Positions 1 through 8,313 of a DNA stretch of 64,000 nt are shown piece after piece. Source of the stretch: CAJWKT01 sp964465375 (GTDB lineage Bacteria; Pseudomonadota; Gammaproteobacteria; Steroidobacterales; Rariloculaceae); the NCBI GenBank assembly GCA_964465375.1, contig CAYXIJ010000011.1, positions 1-64,000 of the forward strand. Direction: 5' to 3'. Each line of letters opens with the position of its first letter. Positions within the stretch are counted from its first letter, which is position 1. Both the position numbers and the translations under genes were made by a program. The notes beneath the pieces were generated by a model. It searched no databases. It saw only the letters and a program-made list of their open reading frames with translations, and was not told where the DNA came from.

Positions 1-54
1 ACCCCTGTTGCCGCCGTGAAAGGGCGGTGTCCTAGGCCTCTAGACGATGGGGAC
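1..54 (-). tRNA. tRNA-Glu(UUC), 3' part cut off by window edge
   Basis: The complement from 54 down to 1 starts GTCCCCATCG and carries the D-arm, an anticodon stem CCGCC/GGCGG around loop CTTTCAC (16-22, anticodon TTC at 18-20), the variable loop and the first T-stem strand, which then runs off the window. Sequence and order match proteobacterial tRNA-Glu closely. It lies about 40 nt downstream of tRNA-Ala on the same strand, so both are probably cut from one precursor. Confidence 0.95.
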
Positions 55-64
55 TGATCCGGTG

Positions 65-92
65 GGCCGACTGTCTAGATTGTCGGCCTTTT
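65..92 (+). other. GC-rich hairpin in the tRNA spacer (terminator-like on the plus strand)
   Basis: GGCCGAC (65-71) pairs with GTCGGCC (82-88) around a 10-nt loop and is followed by TTTT on the plus strand. On the minus strand, where the tRNAs are transcribed, no T-run follows the stem, so it would not end tRNA transcription. It may be a processing structure in the tRNA precursor, or a terminator stopping plus-strand transcription. Confidence 0.4.
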
Positions 93-94
93 AA

Positions 95-170
<76 letters not shown>

Positions 171-187
171 GCACTAAACGCCGAGCG

Positions 188-216
188 AGCATACTGACTG
201 GCCTTCTGGGTGTCAA
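188..216 (-). promoter_or_regulatory. sigma70-type promoter of the tRNA-Ala/Glu unit
   Basis: On the minus strand TTGACA (211-216) is followed by exactly 17 nt and then TATGCT (188-193). The bases after the -10 box (GCTCGGCG) are GC-rich, as in stable-RNA promoters under stringent control. A T-run lies just upstream of the -35 box. tRNA-Ala starts 18 nt past the -10 box, leaving a short leader. Confidence 0.75.
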
Positions 217-318
217 AAAAACAACGACTGTGAAGATAACCACCAAGAAAACGCCATATCCAAGATGAGCACACTACTCATTAACTTGGTCACTAGTATC
301 AAAAGAATAATGATTCCC

Positions 319-1080
319 TCAGCCTGTACAAGCATCATCAAAATTTTTTATCCTCGGAATAATGTCTTCCACTATCCTGATGACATTATCTGAATTTTTT
401 TTCATTGTTTTCTGAATCATCTCCCAGCTTACAGCCTCCTCATCTTCTTTCCAGCAATCATAATCAGTAGCCATAGCGACGGATGCGTAGTGAATATTTT
501 TTTCCCTTGAAAGTAGAACCTCGGGACAAGAACTCATGTTAATAATATCAGCACCCCAAGATCTAAACATATTACTTTCTGCTCTTGTTGAAAATCTTGG
601 TCCTTCTATAGTGACAATAGTTTTATTGCTATGAAAGGGAATGCCTAATCTCTTTGCTGAATCCTGAAGTAGATTATTTAAATAACCGCAGTACGGGTCC
701 GACATGGGGGTATGAACAACCTCATTTTCATCAAAAAAAGTCGACTTCCGACGCTTCGTAAAATCAATGAACTGACTTGGAAATACTAAGTGACCAGGCT
801 CAACTTCAGCTCTCAATGAACCCACGGCTGTTGTTCCAATAATGTGAATACAACCTGCATTTTTTAATGCCCAAATATTAGCCCTGTAGTTAACATTTGA
901 CGGAGTTATAGAGTGATCTATTCCATGTCTTGACAGAATCGCAATATCCACATTGCAAATCTTTCCCTCCTTAATTAGGGACGAAGGCCTGCCAAAGGGA
1001 GTCTCTGCACTTACTTCACTTGCTTCCTTTAAAATGCTTGGGTCATCAAGACCCGATCCCCCAATTATCCCAATTTTCAT
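319..1080 (-). CDS. mtnP: S-methyl-5'-thioadenosine phosphorylase
   Basis: Phosphorolyses methylthioadenosine to adenine and methylthioribose-1-phosphate; enzymes of this family often also accept 5'-deoxyadenosine. Seen: N-terminal GGSG loop (7-10), SRHG (50-53), the VNYRAN segment (63-68), EGPRFSTRAES (159-169), NMSSCPE (181-187) and the MTAP-type base pocket ATDYDCW (204-210), in which the two Asp residues favour adenine over guanine or hypoxanthine. Length (253 aa) is slightly short of the usual 260-290 aa, with no domain missing. It is the last gene of a four-gene operon; its ATG overlaps the mtnA stop by 4 nt (ATGA), which suggests coupled translation. Confidence 0.93.
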   Translation of the reverse strand: MKIGIIGGSGLDDPSILKEASEVSAETPFGRPSSLIKEGKICNVDIAILSRHGIDHSITPSNVNYRANIWALKNAGCIHIIGTTAVGSLRAEVEPGHLVFPSQFIDFTKRRKSTFFDENEVVHTPMSDPYCGYLNNLLQDSAKRLGIPFHSNKTIVTIEGPRFSTRAESNMFRSWGADIINMSSCPEVLLSREKNIHYASVAMATDYDCWKEDEEAVSWEMIQKTMKKNSDNVIRIVEDIIPRIKNFDDACTG

Positions 1081-2198
1081 GAGTTTTCACCTGAACTAAA
1101 TTCTGGAAACAATTTTAATATATCCGCTTCATTTGCTTTACATACTCCCCTTGGGGTAATAAGCCCAGTAACAAATTTAGAGGGGGTAACATCAAAAGAA
1201 AAGTTCATTGATGAAGAATTCCTAGGCATGATCCGAACAGACTTTATTTGATCTTCTGAAAGCCCAGAAATATATTCCACTTCCTTTGGGTCCCTAATTT
1301 CAATTGGAATATCTTTTAAACCATCAGTTATTTTCCAATCGATAGTTGACTCAGGGAGAGCAACATAAAAGGGCACATCATTATCGTATGCAGCCAGTGC
1401 CTTGAGGTAGGTGCCTATCTTATTTCCTACATCTCCGGATCTAGTTGTGCGATCGGAGCCGACTATGCATAGATCCACTTTTCCATGTTGCATCAGATGC
1501 CCGCCGGCATTATCAACAATTACAGTGTGCTTGATGTCCTCTTCCAGTAGCTCCCATGCCGTGAGATTAGATCCCTGGTTCCTTGGTCTAGTCTCATCAA
1601 CCCATACATGTACATCTATGCCAGCATCTCTGGCTGCATATATTGGTGCAGTGGCCGTTCCCTTGTCGATAGTAGCAAGCCATCCCGCATTGCAGTGGGT
1701 CAATATATTTACAGCCCTACCAGCCTTTTGGCTTGCTATTTTTCTGATTATTTCCAGACCATGATTGCCAATGCGAGTCGAATTTTCGACATCTTCATCA
1801 CAAATACTCTCTGCCTCAGATTCTAATACCTTGATTATCACCTCAATATCATTTAATTCATCAATAGCCCTGCGAATTCTCTCAACCGCCCAGGACAAAT
1901 TGACGGCTGTCGGTCTAGCTTTTAAGAACTCATTGCAGGCATTGATAATAAATTTCTTATTTTTATTTTTATACTTTGCTTCCAATCCAGATAAAAAAAT
2001 TCCCCATGCCGTCATTCCACCAATGAGTGGGGCTCCCCTTACAGCCATATCATTGATCATTTCTATTGCTTCAAGGTAGGAGGAAATCTCTTTGATAACA
2101 AATTTATGCGGAAGATATCTTTGATCAATTATCTTGATAACTTCTTTGTTGCCTTTTGACTGCCATATAGTTCTATAATTTTTGTTATTTACTTTCAC
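1077..2198 (-). CDS. mtnA: S-methyl-5-thioribose-1-phosphate isomerase
   Basis: Isomerises methylthioribose-1-phosphate (or 5-deoxyribose-1-phosphate) to the ribulose-1-phosphate ketose. Seen: AVRGAP (52-57), THCN with the catalytic Cys169, ETRPRNQGSNLTAWEL (202-217), VGSD with the catalytic Asp249, and GDVGNKIGTY (255-264). The C-terminal FDVTP/LITPRGV segment is intact, and 373 aa is normal for the family. The start is GTG with no strong ribosome binding site. It lies between the dehydrogenase gene (27-nt gap) and mtnP (4-nt overlap). No mtnK, mtnB, mtnC or mtnD of the classical Met salvage pathway is in the window. Confidence 0.93.
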   Translation of the reverse strand: MKVNNKNYRTIWQSKGNKEVIKIIDQRYLPHKFVIKEISSYLEAIEMINDMAVRGAPLIGGMTAWGIFLSGLEAKYKNKNKKFIINACNEFLKARPTAVNLSWAVERIRRAIDELNDIEVIIKVLESEAESICDEDVENSTRIGNHGLEIIRKIASQKAGRAVNILTHCNAGWLATIDKGTATAPIYAARDAGIDVHVWVDETRPRNQGSNLTAWELLEEDIKHTVIVDNAGGHLMQHGKVDLCIVGSDRTTRSGDVGNKIGTYLKALAAYDNDVPFYVALPESTIDWKITDGLKDIPIEIRDPKEVEYISGLSEDQIKSVRIMPRNSSSMNFSFDVTPSKFVTGLITPRGVCKANEADILKLFPEFSSGENS

Positions 2199-2225
2199 AA
2201 TAATTCACAGTTTGTAATTACAAAT

Positions 2226-3248
2226 CTATGGATTTAAATCAGATTTTACTATCACTTTCATTGATTCTCTTGCATCTGAAACAAGTTTAAATCCTTCTGC
2301 AATTTTTGAGAGAGGAAGGATATGGGTAATCATGCTTTTTAAGTCAATTTTATTCTCATCGGCTAATTTCATTGTTTCTTTAATCTCTCCTGGGGCAGCT
2401 CCATAGCTAAAATAAATTGAAATCTCATTCCTCCACAACGCAACAGATGGAATGTTTATATCTTTTTGGGGGACTGCAAAAAATAATATTGCTCCCTTTT
2501 TATCTACATACTTAAAAGAATTCTGTATCGCAGAATCATTGACTGTGCACACAATAACCCTATCAGCAAGTCTTCCGTTATTTATTCTTCTTATTTGGTC
2601 GGCGTTAAGATCTGCTGCCTGAAATGAATAGTTTGATCCAAATTTTTTGGATTGCTCCAAACGATACTCAGATACATCAGTAGATATAATTTTTGCTCCA
2701 ATATTTTTTGCCAGCTGAATGTGAGTCAATCCGGAAATTCCTGAGCCTAAAATTATTACCGTATGATCTTTTTTTAACTTTATCGTCTTTTGTCCCGCTA
2801 CAGCACACGCCATTGGCTCTATCATAGTGGCCTCTTCATAAGACATTTTGCTAGGTAACAGAAATGTTCCATGCCTAACATTTTCTTCAGGAATTCTTAT
2901 ATATTCTGAGAATCCTCCTGGAAAAAAATTTCCACCATGAAGATTGTCACATGCTGAAAAATTTTCCTCTCTACAATAATGGCAATCAAAACATGGGACA
3001 TGGTGACTTACAAAAACTCTATCATGCTTCCTAAACGCCTTAACCTTCTTTCCAATACCTACAATCTCACCACTCATTTCGTGCCCCAATACTCTAGGCT
3101 CACTTTTTTTTCTATACCATTCCATCACATCTGTTCCGCAAATCCCACAAGCCTGCATCTTTACTAAAATTTCATTTTCAGAAATGCCTGGCTTCTCAAT
3201 TTTCTTGATTCGGATATCTTGGTTACTGTGATATTCAGCCACATTCAT
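2226..3248 (-). CDS. zinc-dependent medium-chain alcohol dehydrogenase
   Basis: Medium-chain dehydrogenase/reductase. Residues counted from the chosen ATG at 3248: catalytic zinc site Cys37 in ACGICGTD, His56-Glu57 in LGHE, and Glu144 in EPMACA; structural zinc Cys86, 89, 92 and 100; NAD(P) loop GSGISG (168-173). An upstream in-frame ATG would overlap the aldolase gene by about 44 nt and add 25 residues lacking family character, so I use the internal ATG that gives the usual N-terminus. Its place between an aldolase gene and mtnA suggests that it reduces the aldehyde released by the aldolase (methylthioacetaldehyde or acetaldehyde). That substrate is inferred; sugar alcohols are possible. Confidence 0.85.
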   Translation of the reverse strand: MNVAEYHSNQDIRIKKIEKPGISENEILVKMQACGICGTDVMEWYRKKSEPRVLGHEMSGEIVGIGKKVKAFRKHDRVFVSHHVPCFDCHYCREENFSACDNLHGGNFFPGGFSEYIRIPEENVRHGTFLLPSKMSYEEATMIEPMACAVAGQKTIKLKKDHTVIILGSGISGLTHIQLAKNIGAKIISTDVSEYRLEQSKKFGSNYSFQAADLNADQIRRINNGRLADRVIVCTVNDSAIQNSFKYVDKKGAILFFAVPQKDINIPSVALWRNEISIYFSYGAAPGEIKETMKLADENKIDLKSMITHILPLSKIAEGFKLVSDARESMKVIVKSDLNP

Positions 3249-3279
3249 TAAAATTGCTTTTTTCTCTCTTGAGGTCAAA

Positions 3280-4053
3280 CTAACTGGCCTTAAAAAGCTT
3301 ATGCGCCTCTGAGGCAGAAGCACCCTGATGAACTATTGCCTTAATTGCCAACATCATTGCTTCTGGATGCTCGCTTTGAAAAATATTTCTACCCATATCA
3401 ACCCCCGATGCACCCTCCTTAATCGCATTTGCAGTCATAATTAATGCGTCCTTCTCATCAATTTTTTTTCCTCCTGCCATAACGATTGGCACAGGACAGC
3501 TTTCAACTACCCGGTAAAAATCCTCACAGTAATAGGTTTTTACAATTCTTGCCCCTATCTCTGAGGCAATTCGACAAGCAAGCCCAAGGTATCTGGCATC
3601 CCTGACCATCTCCCTACCAACAGCCGTAATTGCCAGCACTGGCATACCATATTTCTCAGATTCGTTGATCAATTTTCCCAGGTTAACAATACTTCTATCC
3701 TCATTCTCTGCACCAACAAATATTGACATTCCAACTCCTGAGGCATTCAACCTCAAGGCCTCTTCGATAGAAACAACAATGTCCTCATTTGAAAGTTCCC
3801 TGAGGATACTAGGTCCGCCAGACACCCTTAAACATACTGAACTTTTTAGGTTTTTGTCTACGCAACTCCTAAGCATTCCGCGAGTTATAAAAAGACAGTC
3901 GGCCAATGGTGCGAGCGGCTTAATAGTCTTTTGTAAATTTTCTAGGCCTGTGGTTGGGCCCTGAAAATAACCATGGTCTACCGCAAGCATCACAGTTTTT
4001 CCTGTTTCAGCCTGAAATATCCTTGACATTCTGTTCTGCATTCCAAAATCCAT
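3280..4053 (-). CDS. LsrF-like class I (Schiff-base) aldolase/thiolase family protein
   Basis: DhnA/DeoC-type TIM barrel, very like LsrF. Shared segments are GMQNRMSRIF near the N-terminus, DHGYFQGPTTGLE (26-38), IVKTYY with the Schiff-base Lys172, the PIVMAGGKK phosphate loop, and GVDMGRNIFQS. At 257 aa it is shorter than LsrF (about 290 aa) because the N-terminal extension is absent. AGGA lies 7 nt before the ATG. LsrF acts on phosphorylated autoinducer-2, but no other lsr gene is present. As first gene of an operon with a dehydrogenase, mtnA and mtnP, it is better read as cleaving methylthioribulose-1-phosphate or 5-deoxyribulose-1-phosphate to dihydroxyacetone phosphate plus an aldehyde. 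The family is certain; the substrate is inferred. Confidence 0.85.
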   Translation of the reverse strand: MDFGMQNRMSRIFQAETGKTVMLAVDHGYFQGPTTGLENLQKTIKPLAPLADCLFITRGMLRSCVDKNLKSSVCLRVSGGPSILRELSNEDIVVSIEEALRLNASGVGMSIFVGAENEDRSIVNLGKLINESEKYGMPVLAITAVGREMVRDARYLGLACRIASEIGARIVKTYYCEDFYRVVESCPVPIVMAGGKKIDEKDALIMTANAIKEGASGVDMGRNIFQSEHPEAMMLAIKAIVHQGASASEAHKLFKAS

Positions 4054-4146
4054 TTTTTATTCCTAGAAGCCTCATTACGGGCTTAAAATAAGTTATTTTA
4101 GGTAATGATTACGATGCCTAAACGTACTAGATGCGAGACTTTAAAC

Positions 4147-4178
4147 TTGTACAAAATACCCGTTTTTTCACTTATAAT
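4147..4178 (+). promoter_or_regulatory. candidate promoter for the radical SAM/ferredoxin genes
   Basis: The 191-nt divergent space 4054-4244 holds a perfect TATAAT (4173-4178) on the plus strand, 66 nt before the radical SAM start codon. The best -35-like sequence, TTGTAC (4147-4152), is poor and 20 nt away, so only the -10 box is convincing. The same space must also carry the promoter of the opposite aldolase-mtnP operon, which I could not place. Confidence 0.4.
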
Positions 4179-4244
4179 GCAATCTAAATATCTAATTTCT
4201 AAGTCAATCAAACTTTTCACCTAAATTCATCGGATAAAAAAGTT

Positions 4245-5870
4245 ATGGCTAAGGGCCTCTTTATGTACTTCGATATCGAGACTGGGTATTACCCAGGACT
4301 CCATCATGGCTTAGCCTACCTGATGGGGTCGGTCAATCAAGATAATGACATCCGGTTTTTGCATATTTTTAGCGAAGACCACCTGCTAGAAGCCAAGGAT
4401 CTGATTGAGAAAAACGATTGGGACTTTGTGGGATCCTCTTTTACGACCAATCAAAGGAAATATTTGTGGAATCTTTTTGAAAAAACTGATGTTAGTAATC
4501 AATTCGTTATAGGTGGTGGCGTACATCCAACTTTGGACAAGGAGAATACGTTCAAGGAATTCCCTGAATTTGATGCAATTTGTGTCGGGGAAGGAGAAAC
4601 GGCATTTTTGGAGTTATGCAACCGATTGGATAATGGTCAGGATGTTTCTGAAACCCCAAGCTTCATTTTTAAAGAAGTAGATGAAACAGGAAAATTCAAA
4701 TTCAAAAAGAATCCAGTGGCACCCCTAATGCATATCGACGATCTTCCGTTTCCAGATTACACAGTTTTTGATTACAAAAGAATTATAAAAGATGGGGGCA
4801 ATGTTTTTGCAATGATGCTCGGGCGCGGATGCCCCTATCAGTGCACATATTGTGCGTCTTCTCATCTATGGAAAGAGTACCCAAATCCAGAAAACTGGGT
4901 AAGATTTCCATCTGTAAAAAGATCAATAGAACTGATCAAAAGGAATTTAGCGCTGTACCCTGACACCAAGTCGATCATCTTTGCAGATGATACTTTTACA
5001 GTGAGAAAAGACTGGATTCAAGAGTTTTGTGCGGCATATAAAAAAGAAATAGGCCTCCCGTTCGAATGCAACGCTAGGGTTGAAACAATTAGGGATGACG
5101 TTTGTGAAGCCTTGAAAAGTGGTGGTGTCACATCCATTGATTTTGGAGTTGAAAGTGGAAGTGAGTGGTTAAGAAATAATATTGTTAATAGAAAGCATAA
5201 CAATCAAAGAATTATCAAATGTTTTAATTTTTTGGAAAAACATAATATCAGAGGATTTTCTTACAATATTGTAGGTATGCCATTTGAAACTCCTGCAATG
5301 ATGAAGGAAACCTACAAACTAAACAGGCATCACTTAAAAGGAGCAAGATACGGAAGAGCATTCTATTACTATCCTTATCCCGGGACAGGGCTGCATGATT
5401 TAAGTGTAAAATACAAGTTGCTTAGACCTAAAATAGAAAATCTAACTGGCTATCTAGAAGCACCTACGGTCTTGGAAGTTCACGCATCTCATAAAGAAAT
5501 AAGGAAGTGGTTTAAAAAGATCAACTTGCTGTTTGCGGTCAGGCTTATGTGTGATCGGTTTTATTTTCCGCGAGCTGTCTCAGAGGTCGTTGTTTCTATA
5601 ACGCAACTATTCTGGAGGCCACTCGCGGAAATAGTAGAGCCCGATAAATCAAATGTAGTAATGAGAAATATAAATAAAAAATTGAAGTTAATCGTAAAGC
5701 GATTTAGAAAACCAGGGCACTCTGTATACGATTCTCATGAGGTTAGAAAAATAGAGGTAAGTCAAATTCAGGATGAAATTCAGAGTGAAGAAAAGAAAAT
5801 TAATGACTTAAAAAAAGATACAATTTTCCTAAAAGAAAGAGAGAAAAAAAATAATCCCTTACAAATTTAA
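4245..5870 (+). CDS. B12-binding-domain radical SAM protein
   Basis: Residues 1-150 form a cobalamin-binding-like Rossmann domain with the GGGVHPTL and CVGEGE segments typical of BchE-like radical SAM proteins. The radical SAM barrel follows, with its cluster motif Cys196-x3-Cys200-x2-Cys203 in GRGCPYQCTYC, then FADDTF, FGVESGSE and the GMPFET segment. The last 50 or so residues are highly charged and probably coiled-coil. No DxHxxG cobalamin ligand motif is evident. The product and substrate are unknown; methyl transfer to, or rearrangement of, a sugar or lipid is plausible. A ferredoxin follows 25 nt later, and the salvage operon is divergent. Each SAM cleavage would yield 5'-deoxyadenosine or methylthioadenosine-pathway by-products. 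Confidence 0.85.
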   Translation: MAKGLFMYFDIETGYYPGLHHGLAYLMGSVNQDNDIRFLHIFSEDHLLEAKDLIEKNDWDFVGSSFTTNQRKYLWNLFEKTDVSNQFVIGGGVHPTLDKENTFKEFPEFDAICVGEGETAFLELCNRLDNGQDVSETPSFIFKEVDETGKFKFKKNPVAPLMHIDDLPFPDYTVFDYKRIIKDGGNVFAMMLGRGCPYQCTYCASSHLWKEYPNPENWVRFPSVKRSIELIKRNLALYPDTKSIIFADDTFTVRKDWIQEFCAAYKKEIGLPFECNARVETIRDDVCEALKSGGVTSIDFGVESGSEWLRNNIVNRKHNNQRIIKCFNFLEKHNIRGFSYNIVGMPFETPAMMKETYKLNRHHLKGARYGRAFYYYPYPGTGLHDLSVKYKLLRPKIENLTGYLEAPTVLEVHASHKEIRKWFKKINLLFAVRLMCDRFYFPRAVSEVVVSITQLFWRPLAEIVEPDKSNVVMRNINKKLKLIVKRFRKPGHSVYDSHEVRKIEVSQIQDEIQSEEKKINDLKKDTIFLKEREKKNNPLQI

Positions 5871-5895
5871 GGTAGTAATTAAAGCGGTTTAGAAA

Positions 5896-6096
5896 ATGAT
5901 AAAACGAGTGTGGATAGAAGAAGGTTGTGTTACTTGTGGAAATTCAGAGCAAGTTTGTCCAGAAGTATTTGAAATTAATATCGACAAAGAAACAGCAGAA
6001 ATAAAAGATGTTGATGATTTATCGATTTTTGCAGATCAAGTCAAGCTAGCAGCAGCAAGTTGCCCAGTGAGTGTAATAAAATACGAGGAAGAATAA
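5896..6096 (+). CDS. small single-cluster ferredoxin with a Cys-to-Ser change
   Basis: 66-residue acidic ferredoxin, start ATG, 25 nt after the radical SAM gene and on the same strand, so it is the likely electron donor for that enzyme. Cysteines at 11, 14 and 21 (CPEVFE) plus the C-terminal CPVSVI fit the one-cluster [4Fe-4S]/[3Fe-4S] ferredoxin fold. The usual third ligand of CxxCxxC, at residue 17, is Ser (codon TCA). The cluster may therefore be three-Cys ligated or of [3Fe-4S] type, or Ser may coordinate. The fold assignment is solid; the cluster type is inferred. Confidence 0.85.
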   Translation: MIKRVWIEEGCVTCGNSEQVCPEVFEINIDKETAEIKDVDDLSIFADQVKLAAASCPVSVIKYEEE

Positions 6097-6141
6097 ATAT
6101 AGATTACCTTGGTTTTGGATCTTTAAGTTCAGTTTAGTTAA

Positions 6142-7170
6142 TTAGTCAATATACCCCTCTGGATTCATATGCTGCCAAGCCCAGGCATCTGCACACATTT
6201 GGTCAATTCCTAATTCAGCCTTCCAGCCGATTACACTAAGCGCTAAAGTTGGATCAGAAAAAATTTCTTGGATATCGCCTGGCCTTCTGTCTTCAAATCT
6301 GTGCGGCAACGAAAAGCCACAAGCATTCTCAAATGCTCGCAGAATCTCCAAAACCGAATACCCCCTACCTGTTCCCAAGTTGAGAGCCACTGCTTTATTG
6401 CTACCTTCTTTTCTGTCACCCAGAATGTAATCCAATGCAAGCACATGACCCTTGGCTAAATCAACGATATGGATGTAGTCCCTGATACAAGTACCATCAG
6501 GCGTTGAATAATCATTTCCAAAAATAGAAAGCACATCAAGTCTCTTTACAGCAACTTGAGAAATGTAAGGTAACAAGTTGTTTGGGGTCCCAATTGGCTC
6601 TTCCCCAATAAGTCCGGAAGGGTGGGCTCCTATTGGATTAAAATAACGAAGTAAAATAATTTTCCAGCTAGAATCGGCCCTACCTAAATCCCTTAGAAAA
6701 TTCTCAATAATTAATTTAGTTTGACCGTACGGATTGCAAGGATTCAACTCTACATCTTCATTTACAGGAACCGAAGATGGAATTCCATATACGGTTGAAG
6801 AAGAACTAAATACGAGACGCTTTACTTTAAACTCAGACATCACCCTACAAAGAGTAAAAGATGAATTGAGATTATTCATGTAATATCGAATTGGATTTTC
6901 TATTGATTCTGGAACTGATTTAAATCCAGCAAAGTGCAATACTGCATCAATTTTGAACTTCGAGAATATTTTTCTCAAGGCCTCATAATCCTGGAGATCG
7001 GCCTGAATAAATTCTAAAGATTTAGAAGTTATTCTTTCTATGCGTCTCACTGACTCTAACTTACTATTGCTAAGATTATCTACTATTACAACCTCGTATC
7101 CCTGCTCTAGTAATTCAACGCAGGCATGACTACCAATATACCCTGCGCCTCCTGTAACCAATATTATCAT
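6142..7170 (-). CDS. galE: UDP-glucose 4-epimerase
   Basis: Interconverts UDP-glucose and UDP-galactose (possibly the N-acetyl forms). Extended short-chain dehydrogenase: NAD loop TGGAGYIG (6-13), Ser124 in FSSSSTVYG, catalytic Tyr148-x3-Lys152 in NPYGQTK, and the GalE segments YFNPIGAHPSG and GTCIRDYIHI. 342 aa is standard. It converges with the ferredoxin gene across a 45-nt AT-rich gap with no clear terminator hairpin. It is the downstream neighbour of the initiating sugar-phosphate transferase and would supply galactose-type donors for the repeat unit. Confidence 0.93.
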   Translation of the reverse strand: MIILVTGGAGYIGSHACVELLEQGYEVVIVDNLSNSKLESVRRIERITSKSLEFIQADLQDYEALRKIFSKFKIDAVLHFAGFKSVPESIENPIRYYMNNLNSSFTLCRVMSEFKVKRLVFSSSSTVYGIPSSVPVNEDVELNPCNPYGQTKLIIENFLRDLGRADSSWKIILLRYFNPIGAHPSGLIGEEPIGTPNNLLPYISQVAVKRLDVLSIFGNDYSTPDGTCIRDYIHIVDLAKGHVLALDYILGDRKEGSNKAVALNLGTGRGYSVLEILRAFENACGFSLPHRFEDRRPGDIQEIFSDPTLALSVIGWKAELGIDQMCADAWAWQHMNPEGYID

Positions 7171-7232
7171 TTAAATACCTTTTTTCTGTGCTTACTAAGT
7201 AATCATTAAGTGCCTAAGAAAGCGGAGAATAT

Positions 7233-8279
7233 TTACGAGGAGATACATTTTAACTTAGTCCGAAAATATATGGACAGTGCAAGCAAAGGAGTATAAGCAA
7301 TAATAATTCCCTCGATACCTTCTAAGGCTTGGTTACTCACGAGATATGCCAACGGAAACAACCAGAAAATATTTATTATTCCAACTATTTTTGAAATCAA
7401 CCTCTGAGAGGAAAAATGAATAGATAGTACCTGATAAAGATGATCTCTATGTGCTCTATAGAATTTTTTACCACTTAATATTCTATAAAGTAACGTTAAT
7501 GTTGAATCAGTAATGAATACTCCTAACAAAATTATCCAGGCCCAAAAAATATCAGGATTGATCCATGACGACTGAATGGCCATAACGCCAATGGTGAAGC
7601 CCAAAAATCCACTGCCTATGTCTCCTAAAAATATTTTAGATATGGGAAAATTCCAGAACAAAAATCCTAATGCAGAAAATCCTAAAAACAGAGGTATATA
7701 CCAAGAATAAAACGGAGCGTCAGCTATAAAAAAAAGTAACGATCCACTAAACATGGCTGTGATAGTTTGTATACTAGCAATACCATTGATTCCATCCATG
7801 AAGTTATAAAGATTAATCATCCAAACTAAAAAAAAGACAGCGAGAATATTCCTGAATAGCGGCGGCTCTATAACGTAACTATACAAACTAACTGAACCCA
7901 AGCCATTCAAAATAAATAAGCTGAAAATAGATGCAGAAAAATGGACTAACAAGCGTAACCAGGGAGAAAGTTTCAACGAATCGTCAAAAAAACCAATACA
8001 GCCAACCAGAAATCCGCCGGCAAGCAAAGCAAAAAAATAACTAGAATCAATATGCCTTAAATAAAACAAGAAAATAAGACCAGAAGTGAAAAGAAAATAA
8101 ACTGGAATTCCCCCACCTATTGGAGTGGGTACGCTATGAGAACTCCTCGCATTAGGGATATCTAGAAAATTATTCTTGTTAGCAAATCTAATCCACAAAC
8201 CGACCAAGAAATAACTTATCAACGAAAGTATAGGAAGAAAAATTAAAGATCCTAATAAGAAATTATCGGTTACAACCAT
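7233..8279 (-). CDS. WecA/WbpL-like polyprenyl-phosphate sugar-1-phosphate transferase
   Basis: Integral membrane enzyme that loads the first sugar-1-phosphate (normally an N-acetylhexosamine from a UDP donor) on undecaprenyl phosphate, starting repeat-unit synthesis. About ten hydrophobic segments. MraY/WecA motifs: SSHSVPTPIGGG (46-57), the Asp pair in GFFDD (99-100), NLYNFMDGINGIA (156-168), FLGDIGSG (217-224) and HRDHLYQ (277-283). 348 aa fits the WbpL/WbcO group better than E. coli WecA. Start ATG at 8279; galE is 62 nt downstream, probably in the same transcript. The exact sugar is not readable from sequence. Confidence 0.88.
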   Translation of the reverse strand: MVVTDNFLLGSLIFLPILSLISYFLVGLWIRFANKNNFLDIPNARSSHSVPTPIGGGIPVYFLFTSGLIFLFYLRHIDSSYFFALLAGGFLVGCIGFFDDSLKLSPWLRLLVHFSASIFSLFILNGLGSVSLYSYVIEPPLFRNILAVFFLVWMINLYNFMDGINGIASIQTITAMFSGSLLFFIADAPFYSWYIPLFLGFSALGFLFWNFPISKIFLGDIGSGFLGFTIGVMAIQSSWINPDIFWAWIILLGVFITDSTLTLLYRILSGKKFYRAHRDHLYQVLSIHFSSQRLISKIVGIINIFWLFPLAYLVSNQALEGIEGIIIAYTPLLALSIYFRTKLKCISS

Positions 8280-8313
8280 TGGTTCATATTTTCTTCAAGC
8301 TTTTTTAACATAA

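Noticed and set aside
1411..2079. Plus-strand ORFs opposite mtnA
   Set aside because: They are overlapping frames on the complement of a well-conserved enzyme, with no ribosome binding site or family pattern.
3280..4053. AI-2 processing (lsr) operon
   Set aside because: The LsrF-like protein is alone: no lsrA/B/C/D/K/R/G genes are nearby, while mtnA and mtnP are in the same operon.
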